Positions 17,437-26,017 of a DNA stretch of 64,000 bases are shown here, one piece after another. This DNA is from CAZLMW01 sp964560875. Lineage in GTDB: Bacteria > Myxococcota_A > UBA9042. A program made the position numbers and the translations under genes. The notes under the pieces were generated by a model. The model had not been told where the DNA came from, ran no database searches, and saw nothing but the letters and a program-made list of their open reading frames with translations. Positions within the stretch are counted from its first letter, which is position 1. Every line of letters begins with the position of its first letter. The stretch is from assembly GCA_964560875.1 (NCBI GenBank), contig CAZLMW010000005.1:1-64000 (forward strand). The letters run 5' to 3'.

Positions 17437-19790
17437 GCACGATGTTTCGATGGTTGCTGGTCGGTGTCGCGGTGGCGACGCTGGCGGCCTGTTCGCAAGC
17501 CGAAGAGGGTGACGAAGCCGACGGCATTGCGGTTGACCTCGCGGCCCAGGACATGGTCTCGGCGGGACAGGACGTGCACGACGCCGGACTTGAAGACGGT
17601 GCAGCCAGCGAGGTCAGCGGGTTTGACGACGTCGGACCGTTTGTGGATGCGCCGAATGACACCGGGTCGACCGCGGCCGATGTGGCGCCGACAGATACAA
17701 ATCCGGCCGAGCTGATCAAGTGCAACAAGCCCAGCTACTGCACCAAGTTCAAGCCAACACCAATCTGCGATCTGGTGACTGGCTATTGCGTGCAGTGCCT
17801 TATCGACATGCATTGCATCTATCGCTCGCCGAGCAAGCCAACCTGCACGAACAAGGTGTGCACCAAGTGGGGCAAAAACGAGCCCTGCAAGCCCGGCAGC
17901 ACGTTGTGCGGCGGCAAGCACGTGCTGATGGTCTGTGGCAAGGACAGTCAGTGGCAGCCCCAGCTCTGTCCTGAGATCGCGCCCGTCTGCATTGCCGGCC
18001 AATGCCGCGATTGCGTTGCCAACCAGCCCTACTGCGCCAAACCGGAGGCCGGCCAGCCGTCTAAAGCCCTGATGAAGTGCGACGCGACCGGCAAGGGCAG
18101 CCTGCTCAAGGTCTGCGGGGCCAAGGAGTTGTGCGTCAACGGGCAGTGCGTGATGTGCCCGCCCGGCAATTTCACGTGCGATGGCGACAAGGCGATGGTG
18201 TGCAACGCCGCCGGCAGCCAGCTTTCGTTGAAGGAGGATTGCGCCAAGACCGGCAACGTCTGCGTCGCGGGAACATGCGTTGACCCGTGCAAGTCCCCGA
18301 CCGGCAGCATCTGCGTGCGCGCGGCTGTGGATCTCGACATGGCGGCGCTGCCCATCCCCGGTCAGACCAGCAAGACGGCGGCGGGGCTGCCGGTTGAAGC
18401 GCTGTTGAGCAACCCATCGAGCAGCGACGGGACGATTCTCGCGACCGCCGCGAGTGGACAGACCCACAAAGACACAATCAAGGCGGGCAAGGGCTTGACG
18501 ATGCAGCTGCCGGTCGCTGCTTGGAACTTGCCGGCGTGGAGCCAGGACGGTTCGACCATCAACAACTACAGCGCGCGCGTCGACGTCGGTAAACACACGA
18601 CCATGCACCTGCACAAGCGATCGGTCGGGGTTGCGCCACGGACGGCGGCGATGGCGCTTTCGTTCCCCATGGCGCTGCTTGGCAAGAAGTACTGGATCGT
18701 CGCGGGCGATCACCCGTGGCCGAAGATGCGCTCGTTCGTCACCATCGTAGCGGTCGAAAGCGGCTTGACGTCCCTGCAGTTGGTGCCGTCTACGAAGTTG
18801 CTCAGCGGCGGCGGGATGGGTCAGTCGATCCCGGCGCCATCCAGCTACAAGCTAACGAAAGGGCAGGTCCTGACAGTTGAGTCCGACGTCTTGGGGGGCG
18901 GGCTGACAGGATCGTTTGTCATGGCGAGCAACCCCATCGCGGTGTTCGCTGGCGGCGAGGCGGCGACGGTTCCGCGAACCAACCGGTGCGTGAAGCAGGC
19001 CGGCAAGGTCAAGGGCGCGTGCGCCACAAAGGGGTGGGCGTGTGCCACCGACGCCGACTGCCCACGGACGTGTTGCGAAGATGCGGTGCACGAGCAGCTG
19101 CTGCCGGTGTCGCGGTGGGGGACCATCTACCCGCTGGCCGCATTTGCGCCGCGCGGCAAGGCCAAGGACACCTGGACAGTCATCGCCGCGCACAGCAACA
19201 CGATCGTCCAGACCTTCCCGCAGGTCGCGACAATCCCGCCGCTCAACCAAGGCCAGGCCTATTCATTCGACGCCTCGGGCATGTTTGTGCTCAAGGCCAA
19301 CAAGCCCGTCATGGTCGCCCACGCTATGAGTGGCAAAGCTGCGCCCGACGCCAATCCGGACATGTGCGCGCCCGGTGCCGCCAACGTTTGCATGTGGCAT
19401 CACAGCAACAAAGTGTCGACGAAGCCGTGCAAGCACCATGTCGACTGTCCGAATATCCCCCAGGCGGACGATGCAAAAGTCGGTGGGCCGGCGCTGTCGA
19501 TCGCTATGCCACCCACGCTGCATGCCAAGAGCCACGCTTTCACGGTGCCGGAGGGGTACGACAAGGCGTGGGTGACCATCATCTGCGAGAAGGGCGATGT
19601 CGCCGTGGACGGCAAGAAGATCGCGGCGGCGGCTTGGCAGACGATCCCGTCGCAGCCGTGGAAAGTCGCGAGGGTTGCTATGAAACCCGGAACGCACGTC
19701 GTCAAAGCAGACGATCCGTGCGGTGCGGAGATCCACGGGTGGAACGCCGATGCGGGGTGGGCCACGACCGCGGCCGTCGGTGGTTGGTGA
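17433..19790 (+). CDS. Lipoprotein with an IgGFc-binding-like domain (3' end broken)
   Basis: 785 residues from ATG 17433, overlapping the previous stop. The lipobox is ATLAAC. After an acidic linker come several Cys-rich segments (residues about 95-300: CVQCLIDMHC, CRDCVANQPYC). The main domain (about 320-690) matches the IgGFc-binding N-terminal type found in many Myxococcota: SFVTIVAVESGLTSLQLVPS, GSFVMASNPIAVFAGGEAA, then CCEDAVHEQLLPVSRWG and WTVIAAHSNTIV. It is probably cell-surface. The reading frame ends in TGA at 19788-19790, yet clear coding sequence continues downstream (next entry), so the protein is probably truncated by about 85 residues. Confidence 0.75.
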   Translation: MSTMFRWLLVGVAVATLAACSQAEEGDEADGIAVDLAAQDMVSAGQDVHDAGLEDGAASEVSGFDDVGPFVDAPNDTGSTAADVAPTDTNPAELIKCNKPSYCTKFKPTPICDLVTGYCVQCLIDMHCIYRSPSKPTCTNKVCTKWGKNEPCKPGSTLCGGKHVLMVCGKDSQWQPQLCPEIAPVCIAGQCRDCVANQPYCAKPEAGQPSKALMKCDATGKGSLLKVCGAKELCVNGQCVMCPPGNFTCDGDKAMVCNAAGSQLSLKEDCAKTGNVCVAGTCVDPCKSPTGSICVRAAVDLDMAALPIPGQTSKTAAGLPVEALLSNPSSSDGTILATAASGQTHKDTIKAGKGLTMQLPVAAWNLPAWSQDGSTINNYSARVDVGKHTTMHLHKRSVGVAPRTAAMALSFPMALLGKKYWIVAGDHPWPKMRSFVTIVAVESGLTSLQLVPSTKLLSGGGMGQSIPAPSSYKLTKGQVLTVESDVLGGGLTGSFVMASNPIAVFAGGEAATVPRTNRCVKQAGKVKGACATKGWACATDADCPRTCCEDAVHEQLLPVSRWGTIYPLAAFAPRGKAKDTWTVIAAHSNTIVQTFPQVATIPPLNQGQAYSFDASGMFVLKANKPVMVAHAMSGKAAPDANPDMCAPGAANVCMWHHSNKVSTKPCKHHVDCPNIPQADDAKVGGPALSIAMPPTLHAKSHAFTVPEGYDKAWVTIICEKGDVAVDGKKIAAAAWQTIPSQPWKVARVAMKPGTHVVKADDPCGAEIHGWNADAGWATTAAVGGW

Positions 19791-20053
19791 GTCGGCTCCA
19801 CGCCGATTTGCCACGTCGTCAACAAGAAGCCGACCTGCGTGGGAAGTGGGCCTCGAAGTACACATCGTGGACCAAGTCGAGCTTCAAGAGCCCCGCAGAG
19901 TGCAAAGCGTGTGGTACGGAATCGGCGTGCTACATCTGCGCCTACATGTCCAACGCGCGCTGCGCCGGCGCATCTACGACGTGGGTGAAGTCTGCGTTGA
20001 GCAAGGTGAAGTGTTCGCGCTACAAGCTGCCGTGCAAGGACGTCTACCGGTAG
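19791..20053 (+). pseudogene. Detached 3' end of the preceding lipoprotein gene
   Basis: Directly after the TGA the same frame reads VGSTPICHVVNKKPTCVG. One base later in phase the sequence reads on as KWASKYTSWTKSSFKSPAEC and ends in a Cys-rich segment with a stop at 20053. Both parts have the strong G/C third-position bias of a gene. Restoring one frame needs a TGA-to-sense change and one extra base near the GTGGGAAG at about 19839-19846. Either the gene is decaying or the assembly has errors here. Confidence 0.6.
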
Positions 20054-20180
20054 CTGAGCGCTCGAGTCGGCTTGCTCCAAAAAACGCACCAGCCAGGCAG
20101 CGATTCTTCGTTGGATCGGCTAGCGTTGCTGCTACCGCACATCTACCCGACGACAACCCCTGCAACCCGCGACAAATGAC

Positions 20181-21983
20181 ATGGCTATTAACGTAGACGA
20201 CCGCCCCAAGACCCTGGTCCACCACATCGAGTACTGGGCCAACAAACAAGGCAGCACGCCAGCGATTCACGGCAAGGTGGACGGGCGCTGGCAGCAGATG
20301 ACGTGGACCGAGTACTGGACCGCCGTTCGCGAGGCCGCCAAGGGCTTCATCGCGATGGGTCACGAGGTCGGTGACTGCGTGGCGATCGTTGGCGACAACC
20401 GCATGGAGTGGGTCGTCTCGCAGTTCGGCATCATGGCCGCGCGCGGCGTTCCGGCGCCGATCTACACCACCAACACGCCCAGCCAGGTCGCGCACATCCT
20501 GCGCAACTCCGAGGCCAAGATCGCGGTCGGTGACACCGGGGCGCAGATCGACAAGTACAAAGAGGCGATGAAGGAAGACGGCGTGCGCGTCGAACACCTC
20601 GTCAGCATGCTCGCGGGCCAGGCCGACGATGCCAAGACCCTCGACGAGCTGCGCGCACTCGGCCGCGAACAGGACGACGCCGAGCTGGACAAACGCCTCG
20701 CCGAGCTGACCGACGACGAGGTCTCGCTGCTCATCTACACGTCCGGTACGACCGGCGTGGCCAAGGGCGTGATGCTCGACCACGGCGGTATGCTGGCCAT
20801 CGCCAAGAGCATGTTCGAGCTCTTCCCGGCGATCGCAGAGCCCGACACCTACCGCTGCGTCAGCTACCTGCCCCTGTGCCACGTCGCCGAGCAGCTGTTC
20901 ACCAACCTGGGCCACCTCGGCAGCGGCGGGCAGGTCTACTTCTGCGGCGACCTCAAGGAGATCCTCGAGTACCTGGTGCACGTGCGACCGACGATTTTCC
21001 TCGGCGTGCCACGCGTCTGGGAGAAGTTCCAGGCCAAGCTCGAAGCCGGGTTGAACGCCGCCACCGGCATCAAGGCGATCCTCGCCGGGTGGGCCCGCAA
21101 GACGGAGCTCGCCGCACAGCTCGAGGGCATGAAGACGCGGCGGCCGGTCGACACGTTCTGGCGCCGGCTGGCCAACAAGCTGGTCATCTCCAAGGTGCAG
21201 GCCAAGCTCGGGCTCGACCAGGTGCGCTGCGCGGTGACCGGAGCGGCGCCCATCTCCATCGGCACGCTCCAGTTCTTTGCAAGCCTCGGGATCATCATCC
21301 ACGAGGGCTACGGCATGTCGGAGACGACCGGCGTGGCGACCGCAAACCCCGTCGGCCGCGCGCGCTTCGGTAGCGTCGGCGAGCCGCTGTCATGCGTGGA
21401 GATCAAGATCGCCGACGACGACGAGATCCTGCTCAAGGGCCGCAACATGACCCGCGGCTACCTGCGTATGCCCGAGAAAACGGCCGAGCTCATCGACGAC
21501 GAAGGCTGGCTGCACACGGGCGATCTCGGCGCGATGGTCGACGGTCGGCTGAAGATCACCGGCCGCAAGAAGGACATCCTGATTACCGCCGGCGGCAAGA
21601 ACGTCGCGCCCGCGGAGATGGAAGCCCACATCCAGCAGATCCCCGGCGTCGGCCAGGCGGTGGTCGTCGGCGATGCCCAGCCCTACCTGTGCGCGCTGAT
21701 TACCCTCGACGGTGAGGCGCTCGACGCGCTCCGAAACGCCGCTGGCGTCACCGGTAACACCGTGGCTGAACTGGCCGGGCAGGACGCCGTGCACAAGTTC
21801 ATCGACGGCCAGGTGCAGTCAGGCTGCAACACGCTTGTCGCGCGCTACCAGACCATCAAGAAGATCTCGGTGCTGCCCAACGAGTTCTCGGTCGACGGCG
21901 GTGAGCTGACGCCGACCATGAAGGTCAAGCGCAACGTGGTGGCGAAGAAGTACGCCGAACAGATCAGCGCGTTCTACGCGTAG
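20181..21983 (+). CDS. Long-chain acyl-CoA ligase (AMP-forming)
   Basis: 600 residues from ATG 20181. It has the ANL-superfamily motifs in order: the phosphate-binding loop YTSGTTGVAKG (about 186-196), GYGMSETTG (about 375), GWLHTGDLG (about 441), GRKKDILITAGGKNVAP (about 460-475) and a C-terminal PTMKVKRN with the candidate catalytic Lys. The length and the SYLPLCHVAEQ segment match FadD15-type long-chain fatty acyl-CoA synthetases, which activate fatty acids to acyl-CoA at the inner membrane. It converges on the RND transporter gene; no other lipid genes are adjacent. Confidence 0.9.
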   Translation: MAINVDDRPKTLVHHIEYWANKQGSTPAIHGKVDGRWQQMTWTEYWTAVREAAKGFIAMGHEVGDCVAIVGDNRMEWVVSQFGIMAARGVPAPIYTTNTPSQVAHILRNSEAKIAVGDTGAQIDKYKEAMKEDGVRVEHLVSMLAGQADDAKTLDELRALGREQDDAELDKRLAELTDDEVSLLIYTSGTTGVAKGVMLDHGGMLAIAKSMFELFPAIAEPDTYRCVSYLPLCHVAEQLFTNLGHLGSGGQVYFCGDLKEILEYLVHVRPTIFLGVPRVWEKFQAKLEAGLNAATGIKAILAGWARKTELAAQLEGMKTRRPVDTFWRRLANKLVISKVQAKLGLDQVRCAVTGAAPISIGTLQFFASLGIIIHEGYGMSETTGVATANPVGRARFGSVGEPLSCVEIKIADDDEILLKGRNMTRGYLRMPEKTAELIDDEGWLHTGDLGAMVDGRLKITGRKKDILITAGGKNVAPAEMEAHIQQIPGVGQAVVVGDAQPYLCALITLDGEALDALRNAAGVTGNTVAELAGQDAVHKFIDGQVQSGCNTLVARYQTIKKISVLPNEFSVDGGELTPTMKVKRNVVAKKYAEQISAFYA

Positions 21984-22006
21984 CAGTCCGTTTCAAGACA
22001 ACCGAA

Positions 22007-22020
22007 GGCCGTCTGCGGCC
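22007..22020. terminator. Hairpin between convergent acyl-CoA ligase and RND genes
   Basis: GGCCG-TCTG-CGGCC forms a perfect 5-bp stem with a tetraloop in the 39-bp gap between two converging genes. No T run follows on either strand, so intrinsic termination is uncertain. Confidence 0.3.
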
Positions 22021-22022
22021 CG

Positions 22023-24791
22023 CTACTTGTCGCGATACGCCAGCCGCAACAGGGCCGGCGTGAAGATCACATCGACCAACAGCGCGATTAGAGCCGTCAG
22101 CGCGATCAATCCACCAAAGCGCTGCAGGTGAAGCATGCTGCCGGTCACGAACACCGAGAAGCCGAGGCTCAGCACCAGCGACGTGGCGACCATGGCGCGG
22201 CCTGCGTGCAAAACCGCGTGTTCGATGGCCGCCTCCGTGCCAGCGCCGGCGTCGCGGGCCTGCTTGAACTGGTGCAGGAAGTGGATCGTGTCGTCGACGG
22301 CGATGCCGATGGCGATGGACGCGAGCATCAGGTTGCCCATGTCGATCGGGACGTCGACCAGGCCCATCAGCCCCATGATGAACACGATGGGCATCAGGTT
22401 GGGCACCATCGCGATGAGGCCGAGCTTGATATCGCGCAGCAACACCACCATGAACAGCGTGATGACGAGAAACGCCGCGCCGAAGCTGCGCAGCAGGTTG
22501 TCGATGAGCCCCGAGACGGTGTCACCCAGCGTGTAAATACTGCCGGTCACCCGCACATTGGCGTGTTTGGCGAGGTGCTTGTCGACGCCGGCCAGCACGT
22601 GTTTGGCGAGCGGCGGGTAGGCGTTGGCGTCCATCCACTTGACCCGCACGGTCATCTGCGTGGTTTTCAGGTCGGCGGTCGCGAGTCGGCGCAGGTCGTC
22701 CGGGCCGCTGTTTTCGAACATGAACACGACGTCGGATGCCGCCCGCTGGGTGTCCGGGATGCGGTAATGCGCCTGGTCGCCGCCGTGGAGCGCCTTGTTC
22801 GTTTCGCGCACCACGTCGAGCACGCTGACCGACTTGCCGATGACGTCGCCCATGCGCGGATCGCGGTAGGTCTTGATGTGCGCCTCGAGCGCTTCGAGGC
22901 CCTTGAGGAAGCCGAGATCCTTGAGGCCGCGTTCGGTCTTGGTGTCGATGAGCAGCTGCACCGTGGCCGTACCGCCGACTTCGCGGTCGACATCATCAAA
23001 AACGACGCGCAGCGGATTGTTCGTGGGCAGCCAGGCCAGCGGGTTGTGGGAGACGGCGAGCGTCGACATCCCGTACGCGCCGATGGCGATAAGCACTGCA
23101 GCCAAACCGGCGGTTCGGATCGAGCGTCCCGTTGTCATGCCGCCCGCACGCCGCGTCGCCATTCCGGTCAGCCGCCACAGGACCCGATCGAGCCGGTCGC
23201 CGCCCTCGACTTCTTTGGCACCCATCAGGCTCAACTTGTTGAACGACAGCACGATGGGCAGGAAGACCACCGAGTGCAGCAGCGCCACGAACACGCCAAA
23301 CGCCGCTGCGTTGCCCATCTGCGACAGCGTCGTGACCGTCGCGAAATTGAAGCTCAGAAGGCCCATCGCCGTCGTCAAGGTGGTGAACAGCAGCGGCACC
23401 CCCACGCTGGCGAGCGCGCGTTCGATCGCTTCGTTGTTCGGTGCGCCTTCACGCCGCAGGTCCCGGTACACGCTGACAAGGTGGATCGCGTCCCCGAGCC
23501 CGACCGCCATCAAGAACGCCGGCATGATGTTGGTGATGAGCGTCATGGGCATGCCGGTGGTCGCCATCATCCCGACCGTCCAAATCACCGACATCACGAT
23601 GACAAGGATCGGGCCGACCACGCCGAGCGGGTGGCGGAAGATCGCGCCGAGCACGAACAGCATGACGAAGATCGCCGACCCGAAGAGCACCTTCATGTCG
23701 CGCTGCATCGACGACTTGAGCCACGCCGTGAGCGCCGGCGGCCCCGCGATGGCCAGCTTGAAGCCCGGGCCCTCATGCTTCTTGATGAGCTTGTTGAGCG
23801 CCTTGAAGACGACGTCGGACTCTTCCTCGGTCATCTGGACGGTGCGCACGACGAGCAGGGAATGCTGCGCGCGCGGGCCGAGCACCTGGCCGAGCACAGA
23901 CGGCTCGGAGAGGGCGAACTTCTTCACCGCCGGAAGGTCAGCTTGGGTCGGGAACGGGTCGAGCAGGTCGCCTACCTTGAGGGTGTCGTTTTCGAACGTG
24001 ACCTTGCGCACGTTGATGAGCGAGATGACCTGGTCGATGACCGCGCTGCCGCCTTGTCCGCCCCATTCATCGACGACGCCCGCGCCTTTGCCCGAGTTCC
24101 CAGCGCCTTTCCCGGCGGCTTTTGCAGCATCACCGCCGCCAGACCCCGATTCTCCGGCCTCTCCCGCGCCTGTCGCCGCTTTTTCCCCGGCGTCATCGGT
24201 CTCCGCGTCACCGAAGTCGCTCATGTCGCCGAACGGGTCGCTGTCGTCGGCTTCTCCCGTCGATTCCCCCGCTGCACTTGATTCTGTCGCACTCGATTCT
24301 GTCGCGCTCGATTCTGTCGCGCTCGATTCGGTGGCGCTGGGAGACGGCGGAGCGGGTTCGGACGGACCGGGTGCCTTCGCGTCGCTCTTGGTCGCCTTGT
24401 CGGTCGCCTTGTCGATCGCCTTCATCTTGACGACTTTGACCGCCTTCGACAGGTCGACGTCGAGGTTTTCGGCGTCCCCGTGCAGCGCCTTGAGCTTTTC
24501 CAGGTACGGCAGGCTGAAGACGTCGCCCTCGGCCACGACCAGGAACACATCATCGCGCCCGAACGTGTCGCGGAACGCTTCGAGCGAGCGGCGCGCGTCG
24601 GAGTTGTCAGCGGTGAAGCTGTCGAGCGATGTCTGCAGCTGCAGCTTGGTGCGGGCCTGGTAGACCGCGGCGACCGTGATCAGGATCGTGGCGGCGAGCA
24701 GGGGGAATCGAAACCGCAGCACGGTTCGCGCCCATGAGGCGAAGAACGCGTTGCCTTCGAACCGCTCGTGGGACTGGGACGGGTCGGACAC
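22023..24791 (-). CDS. RND-superfamily (MMPL/patched-type) transporter
   Basis: 922 residues from GTG 24791 (MSDPSQSHERF). There are two halves of six membrane segments, each preceded by a large periplasmic loop. The first four-helix block includes MFVLGAIFRHPLGVVGPILV and AVGLGDAIHLVSVYRDLRRE; the second includes DIKLGLIAMVPNLMPIVFIM and GIAVDDTIHFLHQF, the MMPL/HpnN-type proton-relay pattern. It probably moves a lipid or hydrophobic molecule across the envelope. The first periplasmic loop carries a non-conserved insert (about residues 125-235) rich in Ser, Glu, Gly and Ala, with four SATES repeats. No strong ribosome site is visible before the GTG. Confidence 0.8.
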   Translation of the reverse strand: MSDPSQSHERFEGNAFFASWARTVLRFRFPLLAATILITVAAVYQARTKLQLQTSLDSFTADNSDARRSLEAFRDTFGRDDVFLVVAEGDVFSLPYLEKLKALHGDAENLDVDLSKAVKVVKMKAIDKATDKATKSDAKAPGPSEPAPPSPSATESSATESSATESSATESSAAGESTGEADDSDPFGDMSDFGDAETDDAGEKAATGAGEAGESGSGGGDAAKAAGKGAGNSGKGAGVVDEWGGQGGSAVIDQVISLINVRKVTFENDTLKVGDLLDPFPTQADLPAVKKFALSEPSVLGQVLGPRAQHSLLVVRTVQMTEEESDVVFKALNKLIKKHEGPGFKLAIAGPPALTAWLKSSMQRDMKVLFGSAIFVMLFVLGAIFRHPLGVVGPILVIVMSVIWTVGMMATTGMPMTLITNIMPAFLMAVGLGDAIHLVSVYRDLRREGAPNNEAIERALASVGVPLLFTTLTTAMGLLSFNFATVTTLSQMGNAAAFGVFVALLHSVVFLPIVLSFNKLSLMGAKEVEGGDRLDRVLWRLTGMATRRAGGMTTGRSIRTAGLAAVLIAIGAYGMSTLAVSHNPLAWLPTNNPLRVVFDDVDREVGGTATVQLLIDTKTERGLKDLGFLKGLEALEAHIKTYRDPRMGDVIGKSVSVLDVVRETNKALHGGDQAHYRIPDTQRAASDVVFMFENSGPDDLRRLATADLKTTQMTVRVKWMDANAYPPLAKHVLAGVDKHLAKHANVRVTGSIYTLGDTVSGLIDNLLRSFGAAFLVITLFMVVLLRDIKLGLIAMVPNLMPIVFIMGLMGLVDVPIDMGNLMLASIAIGIAVDDTIHFLHQFKQARDAGAGTEAAIEHAVLHAGRAMVATSLVLSLGFSVFVTGSMLHLQRFGGLIALTALIALLVDVIFTPALLRLAYRDK
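24271..24330 (-). repeat. 15-bp tandem repeat, four copies, encoding SATES
   Basis: Four 15-bp units with two or three substitutions among them lie in the low-complexity insert of the RND gene. Unit gain or loss keeps the frame. Confidence 0.85.
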
Positions 24792-24813
24792 GGCCGCATC
24801 GTTGCCGGATGCA

Positions 24814-24864
24814 GACAGCGCGTCAATCCGGACAGCGCGTCAATTCGGACAGCGCGTCAATGCG
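24814..24864. repeat. 17-bp tandem repeat array 1, three copies
   Basis: Three units GACAGCGCGTCAATNCG stand head to tail in the 145-bp gap between the Cys-rich lipoprotein gene and the RND gene, starting 23 bp before the RND start codon on the minus strand. Units differ at one position. A second 17-bp array follows only 10 bp away. Confidence 0.9.
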
Positions 24865-24874
24865 TCAAGTCTTG

Positions 24875-24942
24875 TGCCCCTGACAGCTACTTGCCCCTGA
24901 CAGCTACTTGCCCCTGACAGCTACTTGCCAGCGCAGCTACTT
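24875..24942. repeat. 17-bp tandem repeat array 2, three exact copies plus one degenerate
   Basis: Units TGCCCCTGACAGCTACT at 24875-24925 are identical; a fourth, diverged unit reaches 24942 and contains the stop codon (24937-24939) of the Cys-rich lipoprotein gene. On the minus strand each unit repeats GGCAAGTAG, like the gene's own final Gly-Lys-stop, so the array grew from the 3' end of that gene. Confidence 0.9.
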
Positions 24943-25822
24943 ACCGCCGTCCTTCTTGTCGTCGCCCTTCTTGTCATCGGGGAAGCACTTGCTCTTGCAG
25001 GTCGCCTTGTCGGTGCCCTTCTTGACGCATTCGTTGTAGCAGGCCTCACCGCCGGGGTCCTTGGTGCCGTACCCGCCGGCCTTTTCGCACTCCTTCTTGC
25101 AGCCCTCGTCGCTGCCGCCCTTCTTCTTGCACGCATCGAAGCAGGCCTTGCCCTTGTCCCCACCGGCGCCGCTCTTGGTGCAGGCCTTGGTGCAGGTCTC
25201 CTTGGTCTGGCCGTCCTTCTTCATGCAGCCGTCGTAGCAGGTCTTGTCGAGCGTGCTGCCCTTGCTCAGGTCCTTGTAGCACCCCGCGCAATCCTTGGCC
25301 GATTTGCCGGCCTTGAGGCATGCGGCGTTGCAGTCGCAGCCTTTCTTGCACGACTCCTTCGTGTAGCCCTTCTTGACGCAACCGTCGTAGCACGCCCCAT
25401 CGCCTTTGCCGCCGTCGGTCTTGGTGCACGCCTTCTGGCAGGTCGCGTCGTCGGCGCCCTTCTTCTTGCACGCCTCGTAGCAGGTCTTGTCGAGCGTGCC
25501 GCCCTTGTCGCCGCCCTTGTCGCAGTATTGGTTGCAGGTCGCGTCGTCGACGCCCTTGGCCTTGCACGCGTCCCAGCACTTGTCGTCGACGTCCTTGCCT
25601 TTGCCGCTCTTGGACGTCGCAGAGTCGCCGGCTGAGCCGCTGTCGTCCGCCCCCCGCGTCGACGGCCCAAAAGCCTTCGCCTGCGTCGTTTTCGTTGGTG
25701 TTGGTGGCCGCACTCTTGGACTCACCTTCGCAGCCAACGGCGAACACGCCGACAGCGATTGCAAGCCAGCCCGAAAGGAATTTGCACGTCGTCATCTTCA
25801 TTGCTCGCGTCATCATGTTCAT
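24937..25822 (-). CDS. Twin-CX3C repeat lipoprotein 1 (frameshift in a G6 run)
   Basis: The 3' frame (to 24937) has seven Cys modules, e.g. CYEACKKKGADDATCQKAC, five of them exactly CX3C-X9-CX3C, one with X10 and one degenerate, joined by Lys/Gly/Asp linkers. It lacks a leader; the open frame from 25764 begins with unrelated sequence. The leader is in the other frame: from ATG 25822 (or 25801) it reads MKMTTCKFLSGWLAIAVGVF and a lipobox VFAVGC, then NTNENDAGEG. The frames join at six C's on the plus strand (25650-25655); removing one base gives one protein of about 295 residues. So this is a lipoprotein gene with a +1 slip, real or from sequencing. Function unknown; two paralogues lie at 29415 and 33907. 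Confidence 0.75.
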
Positions 25823-25833
25823 TGCTCTCTGCG

Positions 25834-26017
25834 CTAGCAGACTGCGCCAAAGCTCCGCCTCGGCGCAGGTGCTCGTTGTTTGCAAGGGGGCTGAAACAGC
25901 CCCCTCGACCGAAAAAAGTGTCATTTTTCCGGCCTCACCCCAAATTCGCGCTCCGCGCGGCAGACTGCATTTACGATCCTCACGATAACCGACACGATTT
26001 ACGGCGCAGTCTGCTAG
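25834..26017. repeat. MITE-like element with perfect 15-bp terminal inverted repeats
   Basis: CTAGCAGACTGCGCC at 25834-25848 is the exact reverse complement of 26003-26017. The 184-bp element holds a perfect hairpin GGGGGCTG-AAA-CAGCCCCC (25886-25904), an A/T stem-loop with GTGTCA (25909-25930), and an internal partial repeat of the terminus (CAGACTGC). It contains no gene. It lies 11 bp upstream of the Cys-rich lipoprotein start and supplies the stop codon of the DUF1552 gene. Confidence 0.7.

Noticed and set aside
22128..24281. 717-residue open frame on the plus strand opposite the RND gene
   Set aside because: High GC keeps antisense frames open; the protein is Arg/His/Asp-rich with no motifs, while the opposite strand has a clear RND transporter.
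24814..24942. CRISPR array
   Set aside because: The 17-bp units are head to tail without spacers, and no cas gene is present.
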